Positions 1 through 7,903 of a stretch of DNA of 38,588 nt are shown here, in pieces (position 1 is the stretch's first letter; every line of letters starts with the position of its first letter). A program made the translations under genes and the position numbers. Source of the DNA: Planctomycetota bacterium (GTDB lineage Bacteria; Planctomycetota; UBA1135; UBA2386); NCBI GenBank assembly GCA_002684655.1, contig NYVR01000059.1, positions 1-38,588 of the forward strand, written 5' to 3'. The notes beneath the pieces were generated by a model. The model was not told where the DNA came from. It ran no database searches and saw only the letters and a program-made list of their open reading frames with translations.

Positions 1-1
1 C

Positions 2-1225
2 CGGATCGCGCCCTCGAGCGTCGCGGCGCGGAGCGCCCTGGCGGCCGCCAACCTGGCGGAGGCTAAGTTGATCGAAGACTCGATCGCGGCCGGTGACGAC
101 AGCACCGCGGACATGGGATCCGTGGCCGCGGAGCTCAAGATCGCGGCGATCGCATCAGGCGTGGACTCGATGCGCACGGCGCTCGCCACCGGCGTCGTCG
201 AGAGCATGCCGGAGCTCGCCGTTGGCGCGATCGACAGCATGGCCGAGACGGAGGTCATCGACGACATCCAGCGCAGCTCGCTCCTGGAAGCGCTTAAGAG
301 CACGGATAAGCGCGTGCGCTACGCGGCCGCTGAGGCGTTGGTGCGGGCCAGCAGCGGCGCCGACGTCCCGAGCTTGTCGGGTGTCGTCGCTGCGCTCGGC
401 GAAGCCGTCACCGAGGAGCGCGTCAACGTAATCCACGTCATCGCGCCCGCGAGCGTCAAGGGTGAGGTCGCCGTCGCCAACGGCACGCGCGGCAGCGTCT
501 ACACAACCGACGTCTCGGCGCTGGACGCGATCAACTCCTTGCTCTCCAACCCGAGCACCGACGTGGTGGTCATCAACGAGATCTTGCCCGACCAACTCCC
601 GGAGGACGTCATCGGCGTCCTGCGCAAGGACGGTCGCTTCGGCAGCACGAAGATCGTCATCATCACGAAGGATGAAGACGCGGTGAGCGACCGCTTCGGG
701 GACGAGGTCGGATACATCCCGGCGCCGCTCTCGGCCGAGAACCTGCAAGCCGCAGTGGCCGCAGCGCTGGAGGGCGTCGAGGACGAGGAAGGAGGCATCA
801 GAGAGGGCTACGCCAACCGCTCCAGCCAGGCGTTGCTCAGCCTCGCTGTTCGCGGCGCGAACATCTCGGGCGCCGTGGACAACCTCGCCCTACAGCTCAA
901 CCGCGGCGACGATGTGTCGGTGCCATCGGCGCACGCTGTCGGTCTCGCCGGCGGTGAGAGCCACCTGACCGCGCTCATGGGCGCCCTCGCCAGCGGCAGC
1001 GAAGACCTTAAGAAGGCTTCGGCACACGCGATCGGCGGGATCCTGGGCCGTATGTCCACGTGTCCGGATGGCGCGGCGATGGGGTTGATGACGGCGATGG
1101 ACGCGGCGACGGACGTCGACCTGCGTCTGGCGCTCGCCACGGCCCTTGGCAAGGCGAAGATCAGCGCCGAGAGGAAGCTCGAGCTGCTCGAGAAGCTCGC
1201 TCGGATCGCCGGCAGCGACGGCTGA
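2..1225 (+). CDS. HEAT-repeat protein with degenerate receiver-like domain, 3' part
   Basis: The frame is open from base 2 to the stop at 1225 (407 residues), so the 5' end is cut by the window; a TTG at 68 is only the first internal start-like codon. Residues about 23-140 and 265-400 are Ala/Leu-rich helical repeats of HEAT type, for example KRVRYAAAEALVRA and DLRLALATALGKAK. Between them, about residues 141-257, lies an alpha/beta domain shaped like a response-regulator receiver: VIHVIAP, DVVVINEILP, KIVIITKD and YIPAPLS fall where receiver strands 1, 3, 4 and 5 fall. The phosphoacceptor Asp position is occupied by Asn/Glu, and the conserved Lys before Pro is Ala, so phosphorylation is unlikely. 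HEAT proteins are usually scaffolds. The function here is unknown; a role in protein-protein contact is inference. Confidence 0.8.
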   Translation, partial: RIAPSSVAARSALAAANLAEAKLIEDSIAAGDDSTADMGSVAAELKIAAIASGVDSMRTALATGVVESMPELAVGAIDSMAETEVIDDIQRSSLLEALKSTDKRVRYAAAEALVRASSGADVPSLSGVVAALGEAVTEERVNVIHVIAPASVKGEVAVANGTRGSVYTTDVSALDAINSLLSNPSTDVVVINEILPDQLPEDVIGVLRKDGRFGSTKIVIITKDEDAVSDRFGDEVGYIPAPLSAENLQAAVAAALEGVEDEEGGIREGYANRSSQALLSLAVRGANISGAVDNLALQLNRGDDVSVPSAHAVGLAGGESHLTALMGALASGSEDLKKASAHAIGGILGRMSTCPDGAAMGLMTAMDAATDVDLRLALATALGKAKISAERKLELLEKLARIAGSDG

Positions 1226-1416
1226 CGCGGCGCAGCTGCTGCATCGGCGAGCAGCGGCTGGTGTGAGACATCGCCACGGCGCGACGGGCCGCGGAGGATC
1301 GCTTCCGCGGCCCGTTTGCGTGGTGAGGCGCGCTCGACGGGACCCCGGCCGTGGGGCAGGTCAAATGACGCTGGACGAATCTCGGTCGGCTGGCTACGTT
1401 TCTCGCCCGCAAGCGG

Positions 1417-1492
1417 GCCGATGTAGCTCAGTTGGTAGAGCAATGCTTTCGTAAAGCATAGGTCGTCAGTTCGAGTCTGACCATCGGCTCCA
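1417..1492 (+). tRNA. tRNA-Thr (anticodon CGT)
   Basis: The 7-bp acceptor stem pairs GCCGATG (1417-1423) with CATCGGC (1482-1488), followed by discriminator T and an encoded CCA at 1490-1492. The D arm contains AGCTCAGTTGGTAGAGC. The anticodon stem ATGCT/AGCAT encloses loop TTCGTAA, giving anticodon CGT (1450-1452), which reads the Thr codon ACG. The T arm carries GTTCGAGTC. There is no intron and no neighbouring tRNA. The 5' flank (1226-1416) and the 3' flank up to 1680 show no gene. Confidence 0.96.
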
Positions 1493-1680
1493 CTCCTCGC
1501 TCGGCGGCGTCCCGAAAAGCGTCTGGCGACTGCCGGTGTGCGCGCCTGCACCCTCCGAGTCGTATCAGAGGCGACCCGAACCTCGCCTCGCTCATAGCGC
1601 CTGAGGAGCACCTCCCGGTCGCGCCGCTGTCTGAGTCTTCTAGCGCGTGAGCGCGCTTCTGCCTGGACTGCACCTCACCG

Positions 1681-2229
1681 ATGCATAGGTTCGCCGACAT
1701 GCTTCTCCTCGCTCGCGCCAGCTTTGCCGTAGGCCTCGCACTGTTGACGACTGCGTGTCATTCGCCGTCTCCGCGTCCGTGGCTGCGATACGAGCTTGAC
1801 GGCCCGACGGATCTCGCGAGCCTCGGCAGCGGCCGTTTCGAGGGCGTGGTGCAGGGGGCTGCGGTGTCCATAAGCCTCGCTGATCAGGAGACCCGCGTGC
1901 GCGCGGTCGTCGAGAACCGTTCGGACGAGACGGTCGCGGTCGCCCTCGGCCCGCACGCGGGCGCGCCGAAAGAGGTGATCGGCGAGGTGCTGCTGCGACA
2001 GCTCGAGGGGCCGGCTGTCGGCGCGTCGAGCATGACCGCATACGCGGCGATGACGCCGGTCGCTGTCGAAGGCGGGTGGCGCGCGACGTTTTACCTCGAC
2101 CAGCCTGTCGGGCGGGAGATCAAGCTCGGTCAGTATTTCGTGCTCGCGGTTCAGGTCGAGGGCGCAGCCGGCAGCAGAGAGAGGGTCTACCTCCCCCTCG
2201 TCGCGAAGATGGGCAGTGGGCGGCGCTGA
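1681..2229 (+). CDS. Small lipoprotein of unknown function
   Basis: A 182-residue protein with a bacterial lipoprotein signal: a hydrophobic stretch ends in LLTTAC, with Cys26 as the expected lipidated residue. The rest has no recognised motif. It looks beta-rich, with alternating hydrophobic strands (VRAVVENRSDETVAVALG, WRATFYLD, YFVLAVQVEG) and may be a single immunoglobulin-like or BsuPI-like beta-sandwich; that fold guess is weak. A second Met at residue 7 (base 1699) is also a possible start and would still leave a full signal peptide. It follows the tRNA by 188 bases and converges with the epimerase-family gene 68 bases downstream. I do not recognise the family. Confidence 0.75.
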   Translation: MHRFADMLLLARASFAVGLALLTTACHSPSPRPWLRYELDGPTDLASLGSGRFEGVVQGAAVSISLADQETRVRAVVENRSDETVAVALGPHAGAPKEVIGEVLLRQLEGPAVGASSMTAYAAMTPVAVEGGWRATFYLDQPVGREIKLGQYFVLAVQVEGAAGSRERVYLPLVAKMGSGRR

Positions 2230-2297
2230 GGCCGCGATCGGTTCACCGCAGCCCGCATGCTGAATGGCTAGGTTAGACACCCAGCGCGCTCGGCCAG

Positions 2298-2861
2298 TCA
2301 GCCGCGTACGATCTCCCAGATCTCGGCGCCGAGGAAGTCCCAGGGCAGCCGGCCTTCGTCGCACTCTGCGTCCACAGCGAACTCGACGTCGACCATGTAG
2401 ATGATGCGCGCTACGTCAGGGCCGATGTTCCGGGCGCCGTGCGCGACGCCGGGAGGGATACGGATCAGGCGATCTTTGCCGTCCCCGACCACGAATCGCA
2501 TGGTCTGTCCTTCCGTCGGCGACCCTTCTCGGCAGTCGTGCAACACGAGTAAGAGCCGGTCGCGCGGCGGCACATACCAGACGTCTGTTTGACGGTGGTG
2601 CAGGTGGAACGCTTTGCAGGCGCCAGGCTCCACCTCCGAGTAGTTCACCTGGCGGACCTCGAAGTCCCCGAGCAGCTTATGCGCGCCCGCCGCGAGCCGG
2701 CCGAGCTCGGTGATCGATCCGCCGTCGTCGTTGAAGCGCTTCAGCTCGACGACCTCAAAGCCTTCGATGCTCGCTGTCGGCGCGTAATCCTGGACAGAGA
2801 AGGCCGCCTTGGCCTTGTCGTTGATCTTCGTCTTCGCGTCAGGGTGTTGGTCGGCGCTCAC
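2298..2861 (-). CDS. Cupin protein of the dTDP-4-dehydrorhamnose 3,5-epimerase (RmlC) family
   Basis: A 187-residue protein starting at GTG 2861, with a GAGG Shine-Dalgarno-like run just upstream. The core motif KAFHLHHRQTDVWYVP, followed by DRLLLVLHD and RIPPGVAHG, is typical of the RmlC-like cupin superfamily, where the His residues and the PxGxxHG turn shape the sugar-nucleotide pocket. The length fits a single-domain RmlC-like protein. The substrate cannot be told from sequence; family members act as dTDP-sugar 3,5-epimerases or 3,4-ketoisomerases in cell-surface polysaccharide synthesis, but no rmlA, rmlB or rmlD gene is near. It lies 56 bases downstream of the SUMF1-domain gene on the same strand and may be co-transcribed with it. 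Confidence 0.8.
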   Translation of the reverse strand: MSADQHPDAKTKINDKAKAAFSVQDYAPTASIEGFEVVELKRFNDDGGSITELGRLAAGAHKLLGDFEVRQVNYSEVEPGACKAFHLHHRQTDVWYVPPRDRLLLVLHDCREGSPTEGQTMRFVVGDGKDRLIRIPPGVAHGARNIGPDVARIIYMVDVEFAVDAECDEGRLPWDFLGAEIWEIVRG

Positions 2862-2917
2862 GATGGCCTCGGTGTAAGGAGAGTAGCTGGGTCCGTCGAG
2901 GATCTTCGCCGTCGGCG

Positions 2918-4909
2918 CTATTTTCCGAGGCGCCAGGGCTTGTCGGGCGACGGCGGCGCCTGATCCAGGACCGCGTTGAGTTGGAACAGCACGACCTTCT
3001 TGGGGCTCCGCGCCAGCAGCGGGATCCCGAAGGTAAACTTGGCGATCGCTTTGTCTTCCTGCCCCTTGGCGCCGGGCTCGATCACGAGCGTGCTCGGCAC
3101 TGGGTCGCTGAAGGAGGCCTTCTTCTTCGAGCCTTCGAACACCGAGACCATCTTGCCCTTGGTGCTGAGGATGTACGAGTCACGGTCGGTGGGGATCGTG
3201 ACGTCGTCGATCCGCACGAAGCCGAGGTTGCCGTTCGCGGCCTTGGCGCTGGCGAGGTCGTCTTCTGTCAAGCCGAAGCGCTTGGTCACCATGCGCCACT
3301 TCGAGGGTTTGGTGTCCTTGGTCGACTTCTTGGAGTCCTTCTTCTTGTTCTTCTTGGCTTTCTCAGCCTCCTTGCGAGCCTTCACGACGGCTTTGTGGCC
3401 TTGCTTGACCGCGTCGCGCAGCTCTTTGGGGATCCCTGCGGCGCGGAAAAACACCGAGTAGAGCCCCGCGGGGCAGCCGTTGGCGAAGTTCGCTGAGCTC
3501 GCGAGCGCGCCGAGCAACAGCGGTTTGACCTGGGCGCCTTCGTTGAGGGTCTTGAGGCGCATTTGCTTCTCGTCGAACAGCCAGTTAGCGGGCGCGAAAG
3601 CCACAGCCTCGTAGTCGCTAGGGAAGCCGTTCTCGGCGAGCGTGTAGCGTTCGCCTCCGACGAGTTGGTCGAGCGCTAGCGCTTGGTTCTTGGCGAACGC
3701 CGAACTGTCGAACTCAATGCGCTGCAGCGAGTAGAGGAAGTCGTATCCCGGCTGCAGGCTCTTCGCGAGCCGGAAGCCCACACTCTCGAGCACGTCGGTC
3801 GTCTGCATCGGCGCGCGCGCGTCGATCATCAGCTGCACCGGCTCCTGGTATGAGAGGTAGCTCCCGCCCTTGGCGATGATGAAGTTCCCGCGCCAGGTCG
3901 GCTTGCGCTCGAGCATCTTGCCGAGCTTGTGCTTTTGGAGGTCTTTCTCCCAGGTCTTGACGAAGCCTTCGATGTCGCGGTGGATCGGCTGGAAGCCGAG
4001 GTCTCCGCACAGCTGCCAAACCTGGCCGAACATGTCCAAGTGACCAAAGGGGCCTGTCGCGCCGGCTACCGTTCCGACTGGCTTGACCCGCAGGTCGGTC
4101 GTCTTTGCCATGCCGAGCAGGTCCTTCTTCTTGGCCGACCATTGGTCTTGGTCTTTTTGCTCGCCGCCCGGCCACGTGTGGCTGCCGTCGCCACGCATCG
4201 CGCGCGTGAGCTCGAACTCGGTCGGGAGTCGCATGCCTAGGCTGGCTGCGAAGCGGTTGGCGTCTCGCCAGCTAACGAAGACGACAGGCTGGTCTCCGAT
4301 CGAGTTGCCGTCTTCGTCCTGGACGTTGAAGTTCAGCTCGTGCCCGTGGCGCTCCCAATACAGCAGCGCGGCGTTCTCGGTCTTTGGAAAGGCTTTGCGG
4401 ATCTCGGGTAGCGCCTCCTCGTATTCGTCCTTCGCTCCTTCTTTCCACCAGTGCATCGGCGGCCGGATCTCACGTCCCGCGGCTCGCTCCGCGCGGACGA
4501 ACACCTCATACTCGCTGTTCTTCACGGGCCACTTGCCGAGGTAGAAGGTCGGCAGGGGGACCTGTTTACGTCCAATCATCGAGGACGATCGGCGCATCGC
4601 CTGCACGAACTTCTGGGTCGCCGCTTTGTGGGCGATCGATGGGTTGAACTCGAACGCGGCTTCGGCGCACGCCTGGACGAAAGCGTCGATCTCCATACCG
4701 ACCGCGACCTCGCCGGCAGGGACCTTCAGCAGGAACGATGGCAGGGTGTCGTCATTGGTCGCCGCTGGCTCGCTCTGGGCCGGGGTAGGCATGGCCGCGC
4801 CGCTCGGGGACTGGCAGCGTGCGAAGGACGGCAACAGCAAGAGCGCCAGGGCGCAGCCAGCGCCGAGGTTTCGGATGCACGCGTCGGGGCGCGGGGAGGT
4901 GGGTTGCAT
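2918..4909 (-). CDS. Secreted SUMF1/FGE-fold protein lacking the catalytic cysteines
   Basis: A 663-residue protein. The ATG at 4909 gives a clean signal peptide (hydrophobic ALALLLLPSFA, likely cut after ARC or nearby); an upstream GTG at 4933 would add eight residues. Residues about 60-385 form a formylglycine-generating-enzyme-sulfatase (SUMF1) domain: PVVFVSWRDANRFAASLG (208-225), RLPTEFELTRAMRG, GHLDMFGQVWQLCGD (289-303), KGGSY and a final VGFRL. In true FGE the GGSY block is followed by two active-site cysteines (human Cys336 and Cys341); here these places hold Ser353 and Val358, so formylglycine formation is unlikely. A Lys-rich linker (about 502-537) leads to a C-terminal region that looks beta-rich and that I do not recognise. 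Binding or scaffolding in the envelope is an inference. Confidence 0.85.
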   Translation of the reverse strand: MQPTSPRPDACIRNLGAGCALALLLLPSFARCQSPSGAAMPTPAQSEPAATNDDTLPSFLLKVPAGEVAVGMEIDAFVQACAEAAFEFNPSIAHKAATQKFVQAMRRSSSMIGRKQVPLPTFYLGKWPVKNSEYEVFVRAERAAGREIRPPMHWWKEGAKDEYEEALPEIRKAFPKTENAALLYWERHGHELNFNVQDEDGNSIGDQPVVFVSWRDANRFAASLGMRLPTEFELTRAMRGDGSHTWPGGEQKDQDQWSAKKKDLLGMAKTTDLRVKPVGTVAGATGPFGHLDMFGQVWQLCGDLGFQPIHRDIEGFVKTWEKDLQKHKLGKMLERKPTWRGNFIIAKGGSYLSYQEPVQLMIDARAPMQTTDVLESVGFRLAKSLQPGYDFLYSLQRIEFDSSAFAKNQALALDQLVGGERYTLAENGFPSDYEAVAFAPANWLFDEKQMRLKTLNEGAQVKPLLLGALASSANFANGCPAGLYSVFFRAAGIPKELRDAVKQGHKAVVKARKEAEKAKKNKKKDSKKSTKDTKPSKWRMVTKRFGLTEDDLASAKAANGNLGFVRIDDVTIPTDRDSYILSTKGKMVSVFEGSKKKASFSDPVPSTLVIEPGAKGQEDKAIAKFTFGIPLLARSPKKVVLFQLNAVLDQAPPSPDKPWRLGK

Positions 4910-5001
4910 CAGGTGATGGTGAAGCGAGAGCACAGTGGTGCTGCCCGGGCGTTGCGGCCGGACGACAGAGGGGTCGGGTGACGGTAGCGCTGCGTGGCGA
5001 C

Positions 5002-5184
5002 TTAGGCACGTTCGTCTTCGCCCATTGTCGCCGACTTCCGGTCTCCGGCAAGGGGGTCATCGCTGGGCGCAGCAGGGGGGGCGTTGCCGCGAGCGGCCCG
5101 CGCGAAGTCGTTGACCGCGGCTGGCTTCGAGTTGACGCGCGGTACTCCCGTCCTACCGGGCTCAGCGGTCATCTTCATGCGCAT
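5002..5184 (-). CDS. Candidate small protein, 60 residues (doubtful)
   Basis: An ATG-started frame between two leftward genes. It begins MRMKMTAEPG and ends GEDERA; it is Ala/Pro-rich with no motif, signal peptide or membrane segment. About 70 percent of its third codon positions are G or C by hand count, somewhat below what the neighbouring genes look like. No clear Shine-Dalgarno precedes it. It may be chance open frame in GC-rich DNA. It is listed because it is the only plausible coding stretch in an otherwise long gap. Confidence 0.2.
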   Translation of the reverse strand: MRMKMTAEPGRTGVPRVNSKPAAVNDFARAARGNAPPAAPSDDPLAGDRKSATMGEDERA

Positions 5185-5268
5185 GTGGCCTACGGGATCG
5201 CAGGCCGAATCCGGCGGCCCGCCTGTCGGGTCTGCTCATGGGGTCTGCCTGCCTAGGCTCCCGACAGG

Positions 5269-5291
5269 GCTGGCTGGATCGCTCAGCCAGC
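5269..5291 (-). terminator. Hairpin after HD-GYP gene
   Basis: GCTGGCTG (5269-5276) pairs perfectly with CAGCCAGC (5284-5291) around a 7-base loop, starting 14 bases beyond the stop of the HD-GYP gene. No T-run follows on the minus strand, so if it terminates transcription it is not a classical intrinsic terminator. Confidence 0.4.
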
Positions 5292-5305
5292 CGCGCTTCG
5301 CTTGA

Positions 5306-6385
5306 TCAGAAGAGCAGATCCGCGTTCGGAGAGAAGAAGCGGCTGCCTTGCTGCTCAAGCCCGTCGGCCACGAGCGGGGCCAGCTCTGGGTCGAACTGGC
5401 CGCCGGCCTCCTCACGGAAGAGCGCGACGATCTTCTCGACGGGCCAAGCCGGCTTGTAGCTGCGCGCTTCGGCGAGCGCGTCGTAGACCTCCGCGAGCAT
5501 CAGGATCCGGCCTGGCAGCGTGACTTCTTCGCCGCCGAGCCCGTTGGGGTAGCCCTTGCCGTCCCAGCGCTCGTGGTGCTGCAGGACCCACAGCCGGATC
5601 TCTTCCTTCATCTGCACGTCGCGCAGGACCTCGTAGCCCATCTGTGGGTGGGTGTTGATGACCTCGCGCTCCGCTGGGGTCAGCGGGCCGGGCTTCTGCA
5701 GGATGCTGTCAGGAATGCCGATCTTGCCGACGTCGTGCAGCAAGCTCGCCAGGCGCAGGGAGGCCCGGTCTTCTTCGGAGACGCCGCAGCGCCGCGCCAG
5801 CGTATCGGTGTAGCCAACGACGCGAGCTGCGTGACCGCTCGTCGTCGGGTCCTTGATCTCGATCGTGCGCGGGATCACCGAGGCGAGCACTTCATTGACC
5901 GACTCTAGTTCGCGGTTGCGGCGCTCAAGCTCGGCTTCTTGCAGCACTCGCCGGCAGGTCGCCAGCAGGTTGTGTGGATCGACAGGCTTCACGACCATGT
6001 CGGCGACGTGGTGGCGGATCGCCGCCTGCGCGCCGTCGAAAGAGGGTTTGCCGGTCAGGACGATCACCGGCGGGGCTGGCCGGAGCGTCTGCGCCGACTC
6101 CGCGATCTTGGAGCCGAGGTCGCTCGGTCCGAGATAGAGGTCCGTCAGCACCAGATCGAAAGGGCTGGAGTGCAGCGTCTCGACACCCTGCGCCAGTGAT
6201 TGCGCGCAGGAGACGTCGAAGCCGTCGTGCGCCAGCGTCTGCGCGAGCGCGCGCAGCACGTCCGGCTCGTCGTCCACGATCAATACGCGGTTCGACGTTT
6301 GTGTGTTGCGGTTTCCCGTGGCGCTATTGCGGGTCTGCTGAGACCAGTCGACGGGGTTAGACGCGGCGCCATCTGCTGTTCGCAT
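5306..6385 (-). CDS. Response regulator with HD-GYP phosphodiesterase output
   Basis: A 359-residue protein from ATG 6385; an ATG at 6412 would add nine residues. The frame stays open much further upstream, but that part overlaps the divergent gene and has no homology-like features. Residues 33-150 are a receiver: VLIVDDE, phosphoacceptor Asp82 (LVLTDLYL), Thr111 and Lys133 in VVKP. Residues about 165-345 are an HD-GYP domain with the metal-binding pair in LLHDVGKIGIPD (His217, Asp218), His246, HHERWDGKGYP (270-280), and the closing YDAL block. This family hydrolyses cyclic di-GMP to pGpG or GMP. The family's usual ADVxDAL is AEVYDAL here, so an Asp that may bind metal is Glu299. The cognate kinase is not adjacent. 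Cytosolic; phosphorylation-controlled turnover of cyclic di-GMP is expected from the family. Confidence 0.92.
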   Translation of the reverse strand: MRTADGAASNPVDWSQQTRNSATGNRNTQTSNRVLIVDDEPDVLRALAQTLAHDGFDVSCAQSLAQGVETLHSSPFDLVLTDLYLGPSDLGSKIAESAQTLRPAPPVIVLTGKPSFDGAQAAIRHHVADMVVKPVDPHNLLATCRRVLQEAELERRNRELESVNEVLASVIPRTIEIKDPTTSGHAARVVGYTDTLARRCGVSEEDRASLRLASLLHDVGKIGIPDSILQKPGPLTPAEREVINTHPQMGYEVLRDVQMKEEIRLWVLQHHERWDGKGYPNGLGGEEVTLPGRILMLAEVYDALAEARSYKPAWPVEKIVALFREEAGGQFDPELAPLVADGLEQQGSRFFSPNADLLF

Positions 6386-6653
6386 GGATTCGGAAGCCTC
6401 GGAAAATCTCATGGTTGCTATGGCTGATCTCAGGCTTGGGAATGCGGCCGTCTCGCGGCACGCCGTATCCAAAGAGGAGTCTCCACGTCTAGCGTCGGTG
6501 CTCAACATTGTTCTAGCGAATATTGTCCTGGGAAGTTCTCGTTCTGATCTGTCGTGTGCCACTCTGCAAAAGGCATGCGCAGGCGGTCCGTATCGGCCAA
6601 GATTCTCAAGCCGCGACGGTCGCGGCGACCTCTGCGCGCCTGCGCCACGCACC
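6386..6653. promoter_or_regulatory. Divergent intergenic region with AT-rich core
   Basis: This 268-base stretch separates the divergent HD-GYP and pseudouridine synthase genes. Positions 6504-6526 are clearly AT-richer than the surroundings and contain two ATTGT-type direct repeats (ACATTGT and ATATTGT, 15 bases apart). This is the most likely site for the promoters, but I could not assign -35/-10 boxes with confidence. Confidence 0.35.
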
Positions 6654-7625
6654 ATGTCCGCCTCCCGTTTCTCCCGCACCGTACTACCGCGCGACGCCGG
6701 CGCGCGTCTCGACGTGTTCTTGGCGGGCCAGCCAGAGATCGCGAACCGTAGCCAAGCACGGCGTCTGCTCGACGCGGGCCTCGTCGAGGTTGCGGAGCAG
6801 CGTGTGCGGCCCGGGCTGACGCTGGAAGAAGGCATGGAGGTGGTCTTCCAGCTAGATCCGGCAGACTCCGTGGACCCGCTGCTTCCGGATTTGCCGTTGC
6901 CTGAGATTCGCGCGCTCTACGACGACCCCGACCTCTGCGCGATTGATAAGCCTCCTGGCATCGCGGCGCACCCGCCGGAAGGTCGCCACAAGCCCGCGCA
7001 CACCGTCGCCAGTTGGGCGGCCGCCACGTTCGGCGCGCTGCCGACGGTCGCCGAAGCCGTCCGACCCGGAATCGTCCACCGGCTCGACCGAGACACCAGC
7101 GGGGTCATGCTGGTCGCCAAGTCCCAGCTAGCCCTCGACGCGCTGCGCGCGCAGTTCCGCGATCGCGAGGTGTCCAAGGAGTATCGATGCCTTGTCTATG
7201 GCGAGCCGCGCTTCCAGAGCGATTGGATCGAGCGCGCCATCGGCACGGACCCCAAGCACCCCGAGCGGATGGCGGTGGTGCAGCAGGGCGGGCGTGACGC
7301 CTCGACCTACTACGAGATCCTTGAGCGTTTTGACGGCTTCAGCCACGTGCTGTGTCGACCGAAGACGGGGCGTACCCACCAGATCCGTGTCCATATGACC
7401 TCGATCGGGCACTCGCTCGTCGGCGACCGGGTCTACAGGTCGCGGCGTCGTCAGCACGATCGACTGCCAGAGGATGCGCCGATTATCGGACGCCAATGCC
7501 TGCACGCGCGTGAGCTCACCGTAGCTCACCCCGTGACGCAGCAGCCGATGACCGTCGAGGCGCCGATGCCGAACGACTTTGAGCGACTACTCGCGTGGCT
7601 GCGGCAGCACCGGCGGCCTAGCTGA
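6654..7625 (+). CDS. RluA-family 23S rRNA/tRNA pseudouridine synthase
   Basis: A 323-residue protein. The ATG at 6654 is chosen because the S4-type RNA-binding domain begins within ten residues of it (RLDVFLAG, NRSQARRLLDAGLVEV); the open frame extends 270 bases further upstream without S4-like sequence. Residues about 85-300 are the PseudoU_synth_2 catalytic domain: AIDKPPGIAAHP, then VRPGIVHRLDRDTSG (137-151), whose Asp145 in HRLD is the catalytic aspartate of the family, then the KTGRTHQIRVHM block (RTHQIRVH) and a closing LHARELTVAHP block. It converts uridine to pseudouridine in structured RNA. Length and S4 domain fit RluC/RluD-type enzymes, but the exact target cannot be told. It is a single gene, divergent from the HD-GYP gene. 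Confidence 0.93.
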   Translation: MSASRFSRTVLPRDAGARLDVFLAGQPEIANRSQARRLLDAGLVEVAEQRVRPGLTLEEGMEVVFQLDPADSVDPLLPDLPLPEIRALYDDPDLCAIDKPPGIAAHPPEGRHKPAHTVASWAAATFGALPTVAEAVRPGIVHRLDRDTSGVMLVAKSQLALDALRAQFRDREVSKEYRCLVYGEPRFQSDWIERAIGTDPKHPERMAVVQQGGRDASTYYEILERFDGFSHVLCRPKTGRTHQIRVHMTSIGHSLVGDRVYRSRRRQHDRLPEDAPIIGRQCLHARELTVAHPVTQQPMTVEAPMPNDFERLLAWLRQHRRPS

Positions 7626-7903
7626 CGTCCAATCGGCGGCTCGAAGCGCGCGCGTCCAGGGCGCTGCGCCCTCAGGGACGGAGCTGTCGGCGGTACGAGC
7701 TCGACGGCCGGCGCGGTTTCAGCCGCGGCCGCCAGCGAGCTTCCGCGACGCTCGGCGATTACTTCCGGGAGGGCTGCCTGCTACAACATCCGGCGAAGCC
7801 TCGCCGAGTCGGCGAAGTGCAGGCCTGTATCAGCAGCGCCGCGGGCCCCGACAACCGGCGCCGCGTCGCCGAGGAGCGCCGGTCTGCCGAGGGCTGTGCA
7901 TCG

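Larger units (their letters stand above)
4910..5305. other. Intergenic region with inverted repeats
   Basis: Nearly 400 bases separate the 3' end of the HD-GYP gene from the start of the SUMF1-domain gene, both leftward. No conserved gene is recognised. It should hold the promoter of the SUMF1 gene, but no convincing -35/-10 pair was found. The right end has two inverted repeats: a 9-bp pair CCTGTCGGG/CCCGACAGG (5222-5230 and 5260-5268) and an 8-bp hairpin at 5269-5291. A weak small reading frame at 5002-5184 (minus) is listed separately. Confidence 0.6.

Noticed and set aside
808-1611. Long minus-strand open frame across the HEAT gene and tRNA
   Set aside because: It runs antisense through both a well-supported coding frame and the tRNA, and its product is Arg/Ser-rich without motifs; typical shadow frame in GC-rich DNA.
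6384-6653. Longer start for the pseudouridine synthase
   Set aside because: The extra 90 residues lie in the divergent promoter region and are unlike any S4 domain N-terminus; the S4 domain begins right after Met at 6654.
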